From positions 1-64,000 of the forward strand of contig JABJJO010000166.1 of NCBI GenBank assembly GCA_018660825.1: DNA of 64,000 bases, in the 5' to 3' direction. Shown here piece by piece: positions 55,897-64,000 of the stretch (positions are counted from its first letter, which is position 1; each line of letters starts with the position of its first letter). Origin of the DNA: Planctomycetaceae bacterium. Its GTDB lineage: Bacteria > Planctomycetota > Planctomycetia > Pirellulales > Pirellulaceae. The translations under genes were made by a program, and so were the position numbers. A model generated the notes under the pieces. That model ran no database searches. It had not been told where the DNA came from and saw nothing but the letters and a program-made list of their open reading frames with translations.

Positions 55897-57294
55897 ATGG
55901 CTACTGTTACTCCTGATGCGTCGTCAGAACATGAGCTAAAGGTCATCACTGATGCAACCTGTACTTTTTGTGGTTGCGTTTGTGATGATATCGATCTTAC
56001 GGTCGACGGAGATCACATAATAAAAGCGAAACGTGCTTGTGTCTTGGGCAAAGCGTGGTTCTTGAATCATACAGCGGATGATCGTCCGTCGTGTCTAATT
56101 CAAGGTCAAGCAGCTTCCGTCGAAGCGGGTATCGAGCGGGCAGCAGAGTTGTTGGTTTCGGCACGCTATCCGTTAATCTATGGTTTGAGCGATACGACTT
56201 CGGAATCGCAACGAACAGCGGTGGGAATTGCCGACTGGGTTGGTGCGAATATTGACACGACCAGTTCAGTATGTCATGGCCCGACAGGTATGGCCTTGCA
56301 AGGTGTCGGGGAGGTTACCGCATCATTGGGAGAAGTACGCAATCGAGGGGACATGATTATTTTTTGGGGCGCAAATCCCGCTGAAAGTCATCCACGACAC
56401 TTTACTCGATATAGTCTGACGCCCAAAGGAATGTTTTTACCGAATGGTCGTAAAGATCGCACGTGTGTGGTGGTTGATGTTCGTAAAACCAAATCCGCCA
56501 ATGCTGCTGATATTTTTATTCCAGTTAAACCGCGTAGCGATTTTGAAGCACTGTGGGCCTTACGCGCGTTGGCCAATGATGTGGAGTTAGATGCGAATCA
56601 AGTATTGCATGACACCGGTATTGAACTATCGGTGTGGCAGGACTTAATGACACGTATGAAAGCGGCAAAGTTTGGCGCGATTTTCTTTGGTATGGGTTTA
56701 ACGATGACTCGAGGCAAGCATGCCAACGCTGAAGCGCTGCTGGCATTGGCCCGTGACATGAACAAGCACACTCGTTTTATTTGCAAGCCAAACCGCGGCC
56801 ATGGTAATGTCACCGGCGCAGACAATGTGATGGCTTGGCGGACCGGTTATCCGTTTGGAGTTAATTTGATGCGTGGGTACCCGCGGTTTAATCCAGGTGA
56901 ATATACCGCTTCGGATATTCTAGCTCGACAAGAAGCAGATGCCGCAATGATCATCGCCGCGGACCCCATGGCTAATTTTAGCCAGCCAGCACGCGACCAT
57001 CTTAAATCGATTCCCTATATTGCGTTTGACCCCAAAGAGACACCGACGACGCGTGCGGCTGAAGTGGCGTTTACGGTGGCCACCTATGGCATCAACGTAC
57101 CAGGGACCGTGTATCGTATGGACGATGTTCCGATTTCCCTGCGCCCCGCACTCGAATGTCATCATCCAAGCGACCTCGAAATACTCAAAGGGATCGAGAA
57201 ACAGGTGCAAAAACTAAACATGAAGAATGCAATAGCACAATCTAAAAATGAGAGTTTGCGGCCAGCTCGAGACGAATTCGGCTCTAGCGAATAG
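55897..57294 (+). CDS. fwdB: Formylmethanofuran dehydrogenase subunit B (catalytic), W/Mo site residues intact
   Basis: 465 residues from ATG 55897, with GGAGG at 55883-55887; GTG 55888 would sit on the box. The [4Fe-4S] ligands C22, C25, C29 (TCTFCGCVC) and C48 (RACVLG) are present. SSVCHGP carries C126, equivalent by my alignment to Cys118 of Methanothermobacter FwdB, the tungsten ligand (Sec in some species). LGEVRNRGDMIIFWGANPAESHPRH and TCVVVDVRKTKSANAADIF complete the pterin-binding core. It should be the redox-active subunit, using a tungsten or molybdenum bis-pyranopterin. FhcB of aerobic methylotrophs has lost these residues. Cys is coded TGT at 56272, not UGA. The 3' end overlaps the DinB-like gene tail-to-tail by 11 bases. 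Confidence 0.93.
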   Translation: MATVTPDASSEHELKVITDATCTFCGCVCDDIDLTVDGDHIIKAKRACVLGKAWFLNHTADDRPSCLIQGQAASVEAGIERAAELLVSARYPLIYGLSDTTSESQRTAVGIADWVGANIDTTSSVCHGPTGMALQGVGEVTASLGEVRNRGDMIIFWGANPAESHPRHFTRYSLTPKGMFLPNGRKDRTCVVVDVRKTKSANAADIFIPVKPRSDFEALWALRALANDVELDANQVLHDTGIELSVWQDLMTRMKAAKFGAIFFGMGLTMTRGKHANAEALLALARDMNKHTRFICKPNRGHGNVTGADNVMAWRTGYPFGVNLMRGYPRFNPGEYTASDILARQEADAAMIIAADPMANFSQPARDHLKSIPYIAFDPKETPTTRAAEVAFTVATYGINVPGTVYRMDDVPISLRPALECHHPSDLEILKGIEKQVQKLNMKNAIAQSKNESLRPARDEFGSSE

Positions 57295-57811
57295 GCTCTT
57301 TTGAAAGCAAGCGGCGGAGTAGGCCGATTTGGCCTGCATGGAGCATTTCATGGTGAATACAAAACAACAGACAACCCAACTTCGTTGGGTAAGCAGCGTA
57401 TGGATCGTCGACAGGATCGTTGAGTTGATCCAGCGGATATTCAGCCAGTTCCGACATGGATTGGTCATAGATTGCATGAAACACACTCAAAATAACATCG
57501 ACCGACGGATAAAACTCGGGATCACTAGAGACGGTGGTTCCCCGCGAAAACTTCTTGCGGAACGACGACGACATCAGGTTGCTGTCGTCCAAACTACGTC
57601 CGCGCTGCCGGAACAACAACAAACCGTATTGGGCCATAGCCAAATGACCAACTTGCCAAGCAACATGAGTTGCCGCTGCATTGGGTTGATCCAACAGATC
57701 CGCCTGTTGAAACCACTGATCATGGTCGATATCATCAAGCAGCGTCATGGTATACGCTCGAGCGGTTGTGATTTGATCAATGGCCATTTGAAGTTTAATT
57801 GCATCTGACAT
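57284..57811 (-). CDS. DinB-like superfamily protein
   Basis: 175 residues, four-helix DinB/YfiT type. Potential metal histidines lie in THVAWQVGHLAMAQYG (about residues 49-57) and in CIHHEMLHAGQIGLL (about 153-159), matching the usual three-histidine site. These proteins include thiol transferases and enzymes of unknown substrate. It sits on the opposite strand between fwdB and fwdA, so it is not part of one rightward transcript with them. A link to C1 metabolism is unproven. Confidence 0.82.
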   Translation of the reverse strand: MSDAIKLQMAIDQITTARAYTMTLLDDIDHDQWFQQADLLDQPNAAATHVAWQVGHLAMAQYGLLLFRQRGRSLDDSNLMSSSFRKKFSRGTTVSSDPEFYPSVDVILSVFHAIYDQSMSELAEYPLDQLNDPVDDPYAAYPTKLGCLLFCIHHEMLHAGQIGLLRRLLSKEPIR

Positions 57812-57848
57812 TATTTAAGATCCCCAACTGGTTGCTTTTAGTATCAAA

Positions 57849-57861
57849 CGGTAACATACCG
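57849..57861. promoter_or_regulatory. Short palindrome between dinB-like and fwdA
   Basis: CGGTA (57849-57853) and TACCG (57857-57861) are exact reverse complements around ACA, in the 99-base divergent region, 49 bases before the fwdA ATG. Candidate operator. A lone CGGTA also occurs before fwdD, but this is too short to argue for a regulon. Confidence 0.3.
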
Positions 57862-57910
57862 CAACAAATATTAATCAGTAGTACCGAAAAACAAGATTAG
57901 TGAAAACGGC

Positions 57911-59581
57911 ATGTCTAAACCTTATTTTAAAATCTCCGGCGGTTATGTTTACGATCCATTAAATGGAGTGGATGGTCAAGTACAGGATATTTGGGTTCAA
58001 GATGGACGAATTGTTCCAGCTCCGGTTGCTGGGATCCGCGCGGATCGCACGCTAGATGCGGCCGGTTATGTGGTGATGCCCGGTGGTGTTGATATGCATT
58101 GTCATATTGCTGGGCCTAAGGTCAATATGGGTCGCAAGATGCGCCCGGAAGAAAAACGTCAAGGCGAAGTTATCCCGCGCACGTTAACCACCCACAGTGG
58201 GACACTGGGTAGTGTGCCGAGCACGTTTGCGACAGGTTTTAAATATATCGGATTGGGATATACCTCAGCTTTTGATGCGGCTGTTCCGCCATTGTCAGCA
58301 CGTCATGCCCACGAAGAGTTTGCGGATACGCCCGCCATCGATAAAGGGTTCTATGTCCTCATGGGCAATAATCACTTCATGATGAAGTCGATTTCAGAAG
58401 AAAACCCGAAACAACTAAAGGCATTTATTGCCTGGTTACTTGGCGCTACAAAAGCATACGCACCTAAGTTGGTGAATCCTGGTGGTGTAGAAGTATGGAA
58501 GCATCATCCTGCGGGCAACGTCGACACCATTGATCAAATAGTCGACCATTACGAAGTCACACCGCGGCAAATCATCAGCGAAGTTGCCCGCGCAACAAAT
58601 GAACTTGGATTACCCCATCCGGTGCACATCCATTGTAATAACCTCGGTATGCCTGGGAATTGGAGCACCACGCTTAATACCATGGATGCTCTCAATGGCT
58701 TTAAAGGCCATTTAACTCATATTCAATTCCATAGTTATGGTGGTGGCGAAGGTTCGGAAGAATCTTTTTGTTCTAAAACGACTGAGCTCGCAGACTATAT
58801 TAACACCCATGACAATCTGACGGTGGATGTGGGGCAAGTTATGTTTGGGAAAACGACCAGCATGACGGGCGATGGGCCGCTGGGTTATTTTTTGCATAAC
58901 GTTTACGGCGGGAAATGGCTGAGCGTTGATACGGAAATGGAATCAGGATGTGGCATCGCGCCGATTGAATATCGCAACAAGAGTCTTGTTCACGCATTGC
59001 AATGGGCGATTGGTTTGGAATGGTACTTGTTAGTGGAAGATCCCTGGCGAGTTGTTATGAGTACCGACCATCCAAATGGTGGTTCGTTTATGGCTTATCC
59101 ACAGATTATCCGTTTGTTGATGGATGCCACGTATCGCAATGATGTTTTAAGAAGCGTTCATCCGGATGTAATGAGTCGGTGTGTGTTGGGGGATATTGAC
59201 CGAGAGTATACGTTAAATGAAATTTGCATTATCACGCGAGCGGGGCCCGCGAAAATATTAGGCTTGAAACACAAAGGCCATTTAGGCGTTGGTGCGGATG
59301 CGGACATTACGATTTACTCGCCCCACGAGAACAAAGAAGTGATGTTTGAAATGCCACGCTACGTTATCAAATCAGGCGAAATACTGATTGATGAATGCGA
59401 ATTAAAACAACAAACCTTCGGCAAAACATTTAACGTCGCACCGGCTTACGATGTTGAAGTGGAAGCCGACATCGCTGATTGGTTTGAACAATATTACAGC
59501 GTCCAGTTTCGTAACTATCCGATATCGGATGATTATGTGCACGATTCAGAATTAGTTGACTGTCACGAGAAGGAGTCTTAA
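57911..59581 (+). CDS. fwdA: Formylmethanofuran dehydrogenase subunit A (metal-dependent formyl-group hydrolase)
   Basis: 556 residues of the amidohydrolase superfamily. The binuclear-metal motif is GGVDMHCHIAGPKVNMGR (His-x-His near residue 61). A mid-protein metal lysine (GGVEVWKHHPAG), VHIHCNNLG with further metal ligands, and STDHPNGG (catalytic Asp) follow. It transfers the formyl group between formate and methanofuran or an analogue. Length and motifs match FwdA, and equally FhcA of methylotrophs, so this subunit alone does not tell the two complexes apart. It lies downstream of the dinB-like gene on the fwd strand. Confidence 0.93.
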   Translation: MSKPYFKISGGYVYDPLNGVDGQVQDIWVQDGRIVPAPVAGIRADRTLDAAGYVVMPGGVDMHCHIAGPKVNMGRKMRPEEKRQGEVIPRTLTTHSGTLGSVPSTFATGFKYIGLGYTSAFDAAVPPLSARHAHEEFADTPAIDKGFYVLMGNNHFMMKSISEENPKQLKAFIAWLLGATKAYAPKLVNPGGVEVWKHHPAGNVDTIDQIVDHYEVTPRQIISEVARATNELGLPHPVHIHCNNLGMPGNWSTTLNTMDALNGFKGHLTHIQFHSYGGGEGSEESFCSKTTELADYINTHDNLTVDVGQVMFGKTTSMTGDGPLGYFLHNVYGGKWLSVDTEMESGCGIAPIEYRNKSLVHALQWAIGLEWYLLVEDPWRVVMSTDHPNGGSFMAYPQIIRLLMDATYRNDVLRSVHPDVMSRCVLGDIDREYTLNEICIITRAGPAKILGLKHKGHLGVGADADITIYSPHENKEVMFEMPRYVIKSGEILIDECELKQQTFGKTFNVAPAYDVEVEADIADWFEQYYSVQFRNYPISDDYVHDSELVDCHEKES

Positions 59582-59617
59582 AAAAAGAAGTGGTCTGCGA
59601 GATGGGCTGCAGTGTTA

Positions 59618-60286
59618 TTAACCCGAATTCTGTAACATTTCAATGATGTGTGGTTGGGCAATTAAACCGGCTTGTTTTATAGCCGCAAAATAGTCGTCCG
59701 CTTGATTGAGATTCGCCAGACTTGTCAGTTGCGGGTCGGATTTTTTAAGGAGATCCGTGGATACCGGATTTGTAGTAACTTGGTCATACAAAAACAATGG
59801 CCGCCGACGTTGTGCGGTTAAGAGTTCGTCGATCACAGGAATCAAATGAGTGCGGTATACGGCAGCCAAAGGATGCAGAAAACCATCTTCGCTGGCGACG
59901 GCAACGTCATGTTCCTCGTCAGCATCAAGTTGGTCAATTAATGTTTGAATAAAACCGGGAACTAACAAAGGAACATCACAACCAGTTACAAATGCTGCTG
60001 TTGCTGTGTGTTCGACGGCGGCCAAGCCCATCCGAATGCCTTCGAGTGGACCTTGGTTAGGCTGGCGGTCATGAGTAACGATGATGGAATCTGATAACGG
60101 CGGCAGTTTTGTAGCGGGACCAGCTACGACGACAATTGGAGAAACAACACGATTGAGGATGCGAATGACCCGTTCAATCATGGTCTCGTCGCCGAAAGGC
60201 AGCAAGGCTTTGTCGGTTCCCATACGTTGGCTTTGGCCGCCGCAGAGGACGATGCCGGCAACGGTGGATACGGGAGTGTCTGTCAT
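59618..60286 (-). CDS. mobA: Molybdenum cofactor guanylyltransferase
   Basis: 222 residues from ATG 60286, with AGGAT upstream; the frame extends to 60379 but would overlap fwdC. The nucleotide motif GIVLCGGQSQRMGTDKA, GPLEGIRMGL and VTGCDVPLLVPGF (metal Asp) identify MobA. It links GMP to molybdopterin to form the dinucleotide that FwdB/FwdD-type enzymes bind in pairs. It sits between fwdA and fwdC on the opposite strand, sharing the promoter gap with fwdC. The location supports a functional tie to the Fwd complex. Confidence 0.92.
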   Translation of the reverse strand: MTDTPVSTVAGIVLCGGQSQRMGTDKALLPFGDETMIERVIRILNRVVSPIVVVAGPATKLPPLSDSIIVTHDRQPNQGPLEGIRMGLAAVEHTATAAFVTGCDVPLLVPGFIQTLIDQLDADEEHDVAVASEDGFLHPLAAVYRTHLIPVIDELLTAQRRRPLFLYDQVTTNPVSTDLLKKSDPQLTSLANLNQADDYFAAIKQAGLIAQPHIIEMLQNSG

Positions 60287-60356
60287 AGTGTTATCCTGAA
60301 TACGGTCGTAAACAAATAGTAACGGAAGGTAGAAAGTAAAGATAGGTAATTGACTA

Positions 60357-61175
60357 ATGACGTTGGAACTTGAATACATTGGCGATACGACGATTCCCGT
60401 GGAGCTGCAGGGTGTGACACCTTGTCGGCTTCGTGACTTGTCGTTGTCTGAAATTGAAGGGATGGAGATCTACCATGGGAAAGAAATTGTTTCCTTAGCA
60501 GATTTCTTTAAGATATCGGGTGATCTCTCAGATGAGCAGATGCGTTTGTCTGGTGACTTGTCAGGAGTACACTGGATTGGTTCAAAAATGGAGTCGGGCT
60601 CGATAGCGATCAGGGGAAACTGTGGCCGGCATCTCGGCAGTGAAATGACGTCAGGAACAATTACTGTGCAGGGCAGTGCCAGTGATTGGGTAGGTGCCGA
60701 AATGCGTGGTGGTTTGATTTATATTAAGGGTGACGCAGGACACCAAGTTGGTGCAGGCTATCGCGGCAGCTCTACCGGAATGAATCGCGGCACGATTTTA
60801 GTTCACGGTGACGTGGGGAATGAACTTGGATTAACGATGCGGCGGGGATTGATTGCGGTTGGCGGTAAGGCGGGCGATTTGATTGGGTTTAACATGCGCG
60901 CTGGGACGATTATGTTGTTTGGCGCGTCGGGGATTCGTCATGGAGCCGCGATGCGTCGGGGAAGCATTGTATTTATGGGAGCAGACCATCCGCCGTTATT
61001 GCCAAGTTTTAAATATTCTTGTCGGTACCAACCTGAATTCATGCAGTTGTTGTTGCGTAATCTTCAAAACCTCGGGTTTCCTGTTCCAACTAGTGTCGTT
61101 GATTCGACTTATGATTTACACCATGGTGACATGATAGATGGTGGCCGCGGCGAGGTGTTGTTAAGAGTGTCCTGA
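60357..61175 (+). CDS. fwdC: Formylmethanofuran dehydrogenase subunit C
   Basis: 272 residues. A run of Gly-rich turns spaced about 19 residues apart (GRHLGSEMTSGTITVQG, ASDWVGAEMRGGLIYIKG, GNELGLTMRRGLIAVGG, GDLIGFNMRAGTIMLFG) forms the right-handed beta-helix shared by FwdC and the glutamate synthase GXGXG domain. In Fwd it is a structural subunit that holds A and B and lines the formyl-methanofuran channel. ATG 60357, with AGGT near 60344. It completes a D, B, A, C set. No E, F or G iron-sulfur subunit and no Ftr follow. Confidence 0.92.
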   Translation: MTLELEYIGDTTIPVELQGVTPCRLRDLSLSEIEGMEIYHGKEIVSLADFFKISGDLSDEQMRLSGDLSGVHWIGSKMESGSIAIRGNCGRHLGSEMTSGTITVQGSASDWVGAEMRGGLIYIKGDAGHQVGAGYRGSSTGMNRGTILVHGDVGNELGLTMRRGLIAVGGKAGDLIGFNMRAGTIMLFGASGIRHGAAMRRGSIVFMGADHPPLLPSFKYSCRYQPEFMQLLLRNLQNLGFPVPTSVVDSTYDLHHGDMIDGGRGEVLLRVS

Positions 61176-61215
61176 TGGGCATCCTCACCCTCGAACGAAT
61201 ACAAATGCCTATGAA

Positions 61216-63135
61216 TTATGCAGGATGATTCCCGCTCAACCCAGCGGCGGCCAATTGGCTTTGAAACGATTCGCTTTCCAAAATTGCCATAAACTTCTCT
61301 ACGGCCGGTTTATGAAAACGGTTGACTGGGATAAAAAAATCGTATTGTTCATCTGTTAGTGGCAAAAATCCTAGCTCATCGTTTACGACACTTTTAATGG
61401 CGACACCCCAATCCGCGGTCGCATGTTTGACTGTGGTTGCCACGGCATGATGACTACGCGAGAGAAACGAGTAACCAGCCGGACGAAGTTCTTGCAACAA
61501 GTCATCGATTAAAATTCTTGTGCCGGAACCCGTATTGCGATTTACCATACGTAGCGAGCTATCCGAGGCAATTGTTGCTAGTACCATCTCGAGTGATTGA
61601 TTTTCAAACCGAGTGTCACCCTTACGAAAGACGATGCCTTGCGTGCGTCGGTAACCCGGTACGAGTTGAATCGACTTGTCGACGAGTGATTCGTTGTAGA
61701 TGCCGGTCACGGGATCCAGTAAATGACATGGTGCAATATCACATTCTCCCCGCCGTGCGGCTGCCACCCCCGCAGTCGAGCCGACGCTAATCAGCTTACT
61801 GTTAACACCTTGACGTTGTAGTTCGGCAAGCAATAGATCGATGCCTGTGCAATGACTGCCAATGACTACAAGGTCGGCGATCTGTAAATTACGACCGAGC
61901 AGGGTGACATTAATATCTTCATTGGCTGCAACAATTTCATGGTGTCGGTCAATCGTCACGAAACCGTCTGCATGGCTAAACGTGGTGACACTACCAGAAC
62001 CTTTCCCCATGGGGTAGGCAACAAAAGCTTCGTTTGCTTCAACGAGTCCGACTAACAGAAATTCCATTCGCCCAATCTCTGAGTTTACTTTGACAGCCAT
62101 TTTTGCTGCGACAGTTGCGGGGCTTTTCATTGTGCTTCCCGCTAACCTGCGAATAACCGGTGCCACGAATTCGTGAAATGTAAAAATGGCGGACGTAGGA
62201 AATCCCGGCAAAATAACTATCGGTTTGCCACCGGATCCAGCTAAGCAAATAGGTTTGCCTGGTTTCAAGGCAACACCGTGGGCGACGATTCCTGGGTCGT
62301 CCAGTTTTTCAACAACGTTACAACACAGATCTCCTTCGCCTTTGCTCGTGCCCCCCGAGAGCAATACAACATCACACTCTGCTAGGGACTTATCAACGAT
62401 TGCCTGCAGTTCATCTTCGTCGTCACGTACAATCCCTTGGTAAACGGGCGCGCCGCCACATTCACGGACAGCGTCGGCGAGAATACGAGCGTTCGAATCG
62501 TATACCATGGCGACTTGCATCGGTTCGCCAGGCGCAATGATTTCGTCACCGGTTGAGACTATGGCGACTTTGGGTTTTCGAACGACTGAGATATCCGCCT
62601 CTCCGATCGCCGCCAAGACTCCGGTTTCGCGACTTGTCAGTATCTGGCCTTGTCGCAGAACCATCTCACCAACGGTGATATCAGTCCCCGCATATGCCAC
62701 CCCAAAACCACTATGGATATTGCGGTAAACGAGTACCTGATCATTTTCCGTTCCGCTATGTTCCACCATGAGCACTGCATCGGCACCTCGTGGTATCATT
62801 CCACCGGTTGCAATTGGAATGGTCGCTGCCGCCGTCACTTCCATTTGAGGAACAACCGCCGTAGCAATGGATTCGGGTAATTGTTGCAAGCGAATCGGGT
62901 TGGTTTCACTCGCGCCGTGTGTGTCTTCGGCACGAACAGCGAACCCATCGTAATTGGACCGGTCAAAGGATGGCACGTTATGTTGAGAGATGACGTCAAT
63001 CGCGAGCACTCTGCCAAGTGCCTCGGCGAGTGGTACGATCTCACATTCCAAGGGTTGCAGATCAATTGCTTGGTGAAATAACTCTTGAGCAGTATCACGA
63101 TCAATCACGTCGAGAAATTGTTTTTGTTCGGCCAT
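61216..63135 (-). CDS. moeA: MoeA fused to a periplasmic-binding-protein-like domain
   Basis: 639 residues. The N-terminal 410 residues are MoeA (metal insertion into adenylylated molybdopterin): PSFDRSNYDGFAVRAEDT, IATGGMIPRGADAVLMVEH, VAIVSTGDEI, LSGGTSKGEGD and LPGFPTSAIFTFHEFV. The last 220 residues are a PBP-like domain (ADLVVIGSHCTGIDLLLAEL; MVNRNTGSGTRILIDDL), known in archaea and some bacteria as the MoeA-LysR-substrate-binding type. It may sense molybdate, tungstate or a cofactor intermediate; this is inference. It follows another moeA by three bases, so the two are one operon. Confidence 0.92.
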   Translation of the reverse strand: MAEQKQFLDVIDRDTAQELFHQAIDLQPLECEIVPLAEALGRVLAIDVISQHNVPSFDRSNYDGFAVRAEDTHGASETNPIRLQQLPESIATAVVPQMEVTAAATIPIATGGMIPRGADAVLMVEHSGTENDQVLVYRNIHSGFGVAYAGTDITVGEMVLRQGQILTSRETGVLAAIGEADISVVRKPKVAIVSTGDEIIAPGEPMQVAMVYDSNARILADAVRECGGAPVYQGIVRDDEDELQAIVDKSLAECDVVLLSGGTSKGEGDLCCNVVEKLDDPGIVAHGVALKPGKPICLAGSGGKPIVILPGFPTSAIFTFHEFVAPVIRRLAGSTMKSPATVAAKMAVKVNSEIGRMEFLLVGLVEANEAFVAYPMGKGSGSVTTFSHADGFVTIDRHHEIVAANEDINVTLLGRNLQIADLVVIGSHCTGIDLLLAELQRQGVNSKLISVGSTAGVAAARRGECDIAPCHLLDPVTGIYNESLVDKSIQLVPGYRRTQGIVFRKGDTRFENQSLEMVLATIASDSSLRMVNRNTGSGTRILIDDLLQELRPAGYSFLSRSHHAVATTVKHATADWGVAIKSVVNDELGFLPLTDEQYDFFIPVNRFHKPAVEKFMAILESESFQSQLAAAGLSGNHPA

Positions 63136-63138
63136 GAT

Positions 63139-64000
63139 TTAGTTGTACCGAAAAACGGTAACCTTGCAATCGCCCGCATAACCTTCAAGGTTTTCATTAA
63201 TGACTACAAAACCATCCGCTGTAGTGGTACTACTCAAGACGCTAGCACCGCCAATTGCAAGTGGATGTACCTGGCCGTCAATAATTATTACTCGAGCATA
63301 ATCAGTACGACCGATTGCCGAAACTAGTTTCCGAGCAAGTGGTAATTTTTCGCTAGGATATGGCCATTGTGCCGGCAAGCCAGACATTTGACGGATTGCT
63401 CGCCCCGCAAAAAAATCATAGGCGCACAAACAGGAGACGGGGTTACCCGGTAGTAAAAACACCAGCCGCCCGTCGAGCCGCCCCATGCCAGTGGGGCTAC
63501 TGGGTCGCATAGCGATGCCGTGAATATCAAGCGAGCCAAGTTCCGCCAGCAAACTAGGAGCGTAGTCTTCTTGTCCGACGCTCGATCCGCCTGCGACAAT
63601 AATAATGTCGGCGTCTGGATTAAGTAATGCATCACGGATACTGCTCGGATCGTCCGGCAGGATACCTGGGTGAATGACATGACCTCCATCGCGAGATATG
63701 AGGGCGGAGAGCATGGGGCTATTCGCATCGGCGATACAGAACGGAGTGGTTGCTGATCCAGGCGGCAGCAATTCATTTCCTGTGACAATAATTCGTACTT
63801 TTGGTTGGCAATGCACAGGTATTTCAGATAAGCCAATAGATGATAACACGCCGAGATCTTGGGGACGTAATATTCTTGCGGCAGTGAGCACGGTCGTTCC
63901 TTGTTGAATATCTTCACCGGGGAAGCCAACATGTTTTTGCGGTGCGACTTGGCCTTCCGCCAAAATAAAGTCCGCATAGATTTGCACTTGCTCGGCAGGT
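63139..64000 (-). CDS. Second MoeA family protein (5' part outside window)
   Basis: The frame stays open to the right edge; only about the last 287 residues are visible. Motifs: HVGFPGEDIQQGTTVLTA, ILRPQDLGVLSSIGL, VRIIVTGNELLPPG (molybdopterin-binding region), VAGGSSVGQEDYAPSLL and FLLPGNPVSCLCAYDFF. A GTG at 63987 could be read as a start, but conserved MoeA sequence continues upstream of it. Stop TAA 63139-63141 lies three bases before the MoeA-PBP start. Two consecutive moeA genes may handle tungsten and molybdenum separately, or act as paired subunits. Confidence 0.88.
   Translation of the reverse strand, partial: PAEQVQIYADFILAEGQVAPQKHVGFPGEDIQQGTTVLTAARILRPQDLGVLSSIGLSEIPVHCQPKVRIIVTGNELLPPGSATTPFCIADANSPMLSALISRDGGHVIHPGILPDDPSSIRDALLNPDADIIIVAGGSSVGQEDYAPSLLAELGSLDIHGIAMRPSSPTGMGRLDGRLVFLLPGNPVSCLCAYDFFAGRAIRQMSGLPAQWPYPSEKLPLARKLVSAIGRTDYARVIIIDGQVHPLAIGGASVLSSTTTADGFVVINENLEGYAGDCKVTVFRYN

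Noticed and set aside
55321-60356. Shared CGGTA word upstream of fwdD, fwdA and near fwdC as a regulon motif
   Set aside because: Five bases is too short, the positions relative to the starts differ, and the copy before fwdC is not exact.

Overview
The window is a planctomycete chromosome segment, probably Pirellulales-like. The lineage call rests on gene families: two DUF1549/DUF1553 cytochrome-type proteins, a DUF1501 protein, a DUF6807 protein, a DUF1080 protein, a pre-peptidase C-terminal (PPC) repeat protein, a cytochrome/WD40 fusion and EF-hands fused to a transport protein. Genes are densely packed on both strands. I see no rRNA, tRNA, CRISPR array, insertion sequence or prophage.

Layout. 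1-10678: a membrane-anchored peptide-type substrate-binding protein running off the left edge, bioF, and a four-gene leftward tripartite export operon (TolC-like, HlyD-like with EF-hands, ABC ATPase, MacB/FtsX permease). 11207-19521: an unknown membrane protein, a rhomboid protease, a DUF1549/DUF1553 plus DUF1501 pair, and DUF6807. 19645-20305: a glutathione peroxidase interrupted by one in-frame UGA exactly at the catalytic Cys/Sec position, followed by a bacterial SECIS-like hairpin and a terminator-like hairpin. 20357-31417: HEAT-like protein, TlpA-type thioredoxin, DEAD-box helicase, gluzincin lipoprotein, glyA, response regulator, TPR protein, DUF2617, a Cys-motif membrane protein and an SDR. 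31418-32397 is a 980-base gene-free stretch before the primary-type sigma factor. 33955-40717: a GlnE-like protein with eroded catalytic sites, bioD, aroE, a methyltransferase and an esterase-type hydrolase. 40857-47751: PPC, DUF1549 and cytochrome/WD40 genes plus a small hydrolase. 47767-64000 is dominated by pterin-metal enzymes.

The last block is the most coherent system. fwdD, fwdB, fwdA and fwdC encode a formylmethanofuran dehydrogenase-like complex. FwdB keeps the four [4Fe-4S] cysteines and the cysteine expected to bind tungsten or molybdenum. FwdD, which completes the pterin site, is also present. This differs from the cofactor-free formyltransferase/hydrolase (Fhc) complex of aerobic methylotrophs. 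The same 16 kb holds an aldehyde:ferredoxin oxidoreductase-family enzyme overlapping its own MoaD-like protein, MobA for dinucleotide cofactor maturation, a MoeA-periplasmic-binding-protein fusion and a second MoeA. I infer a bacterial W/Mo-dependent C1 or aldehyde oxidation module with its own cofactor genes. No ftr, mch, mtd, fae or polyferredoxin gene lies in the window, so the electron acceptor and pathway direction are open.

The other results most worth checking are the selenocysteine GPx, a tandem pair of purine nucleoside phosphorylases that differ at the Asn/Asp base-specificity residue, and the catalytically eroded GlnE homologue.
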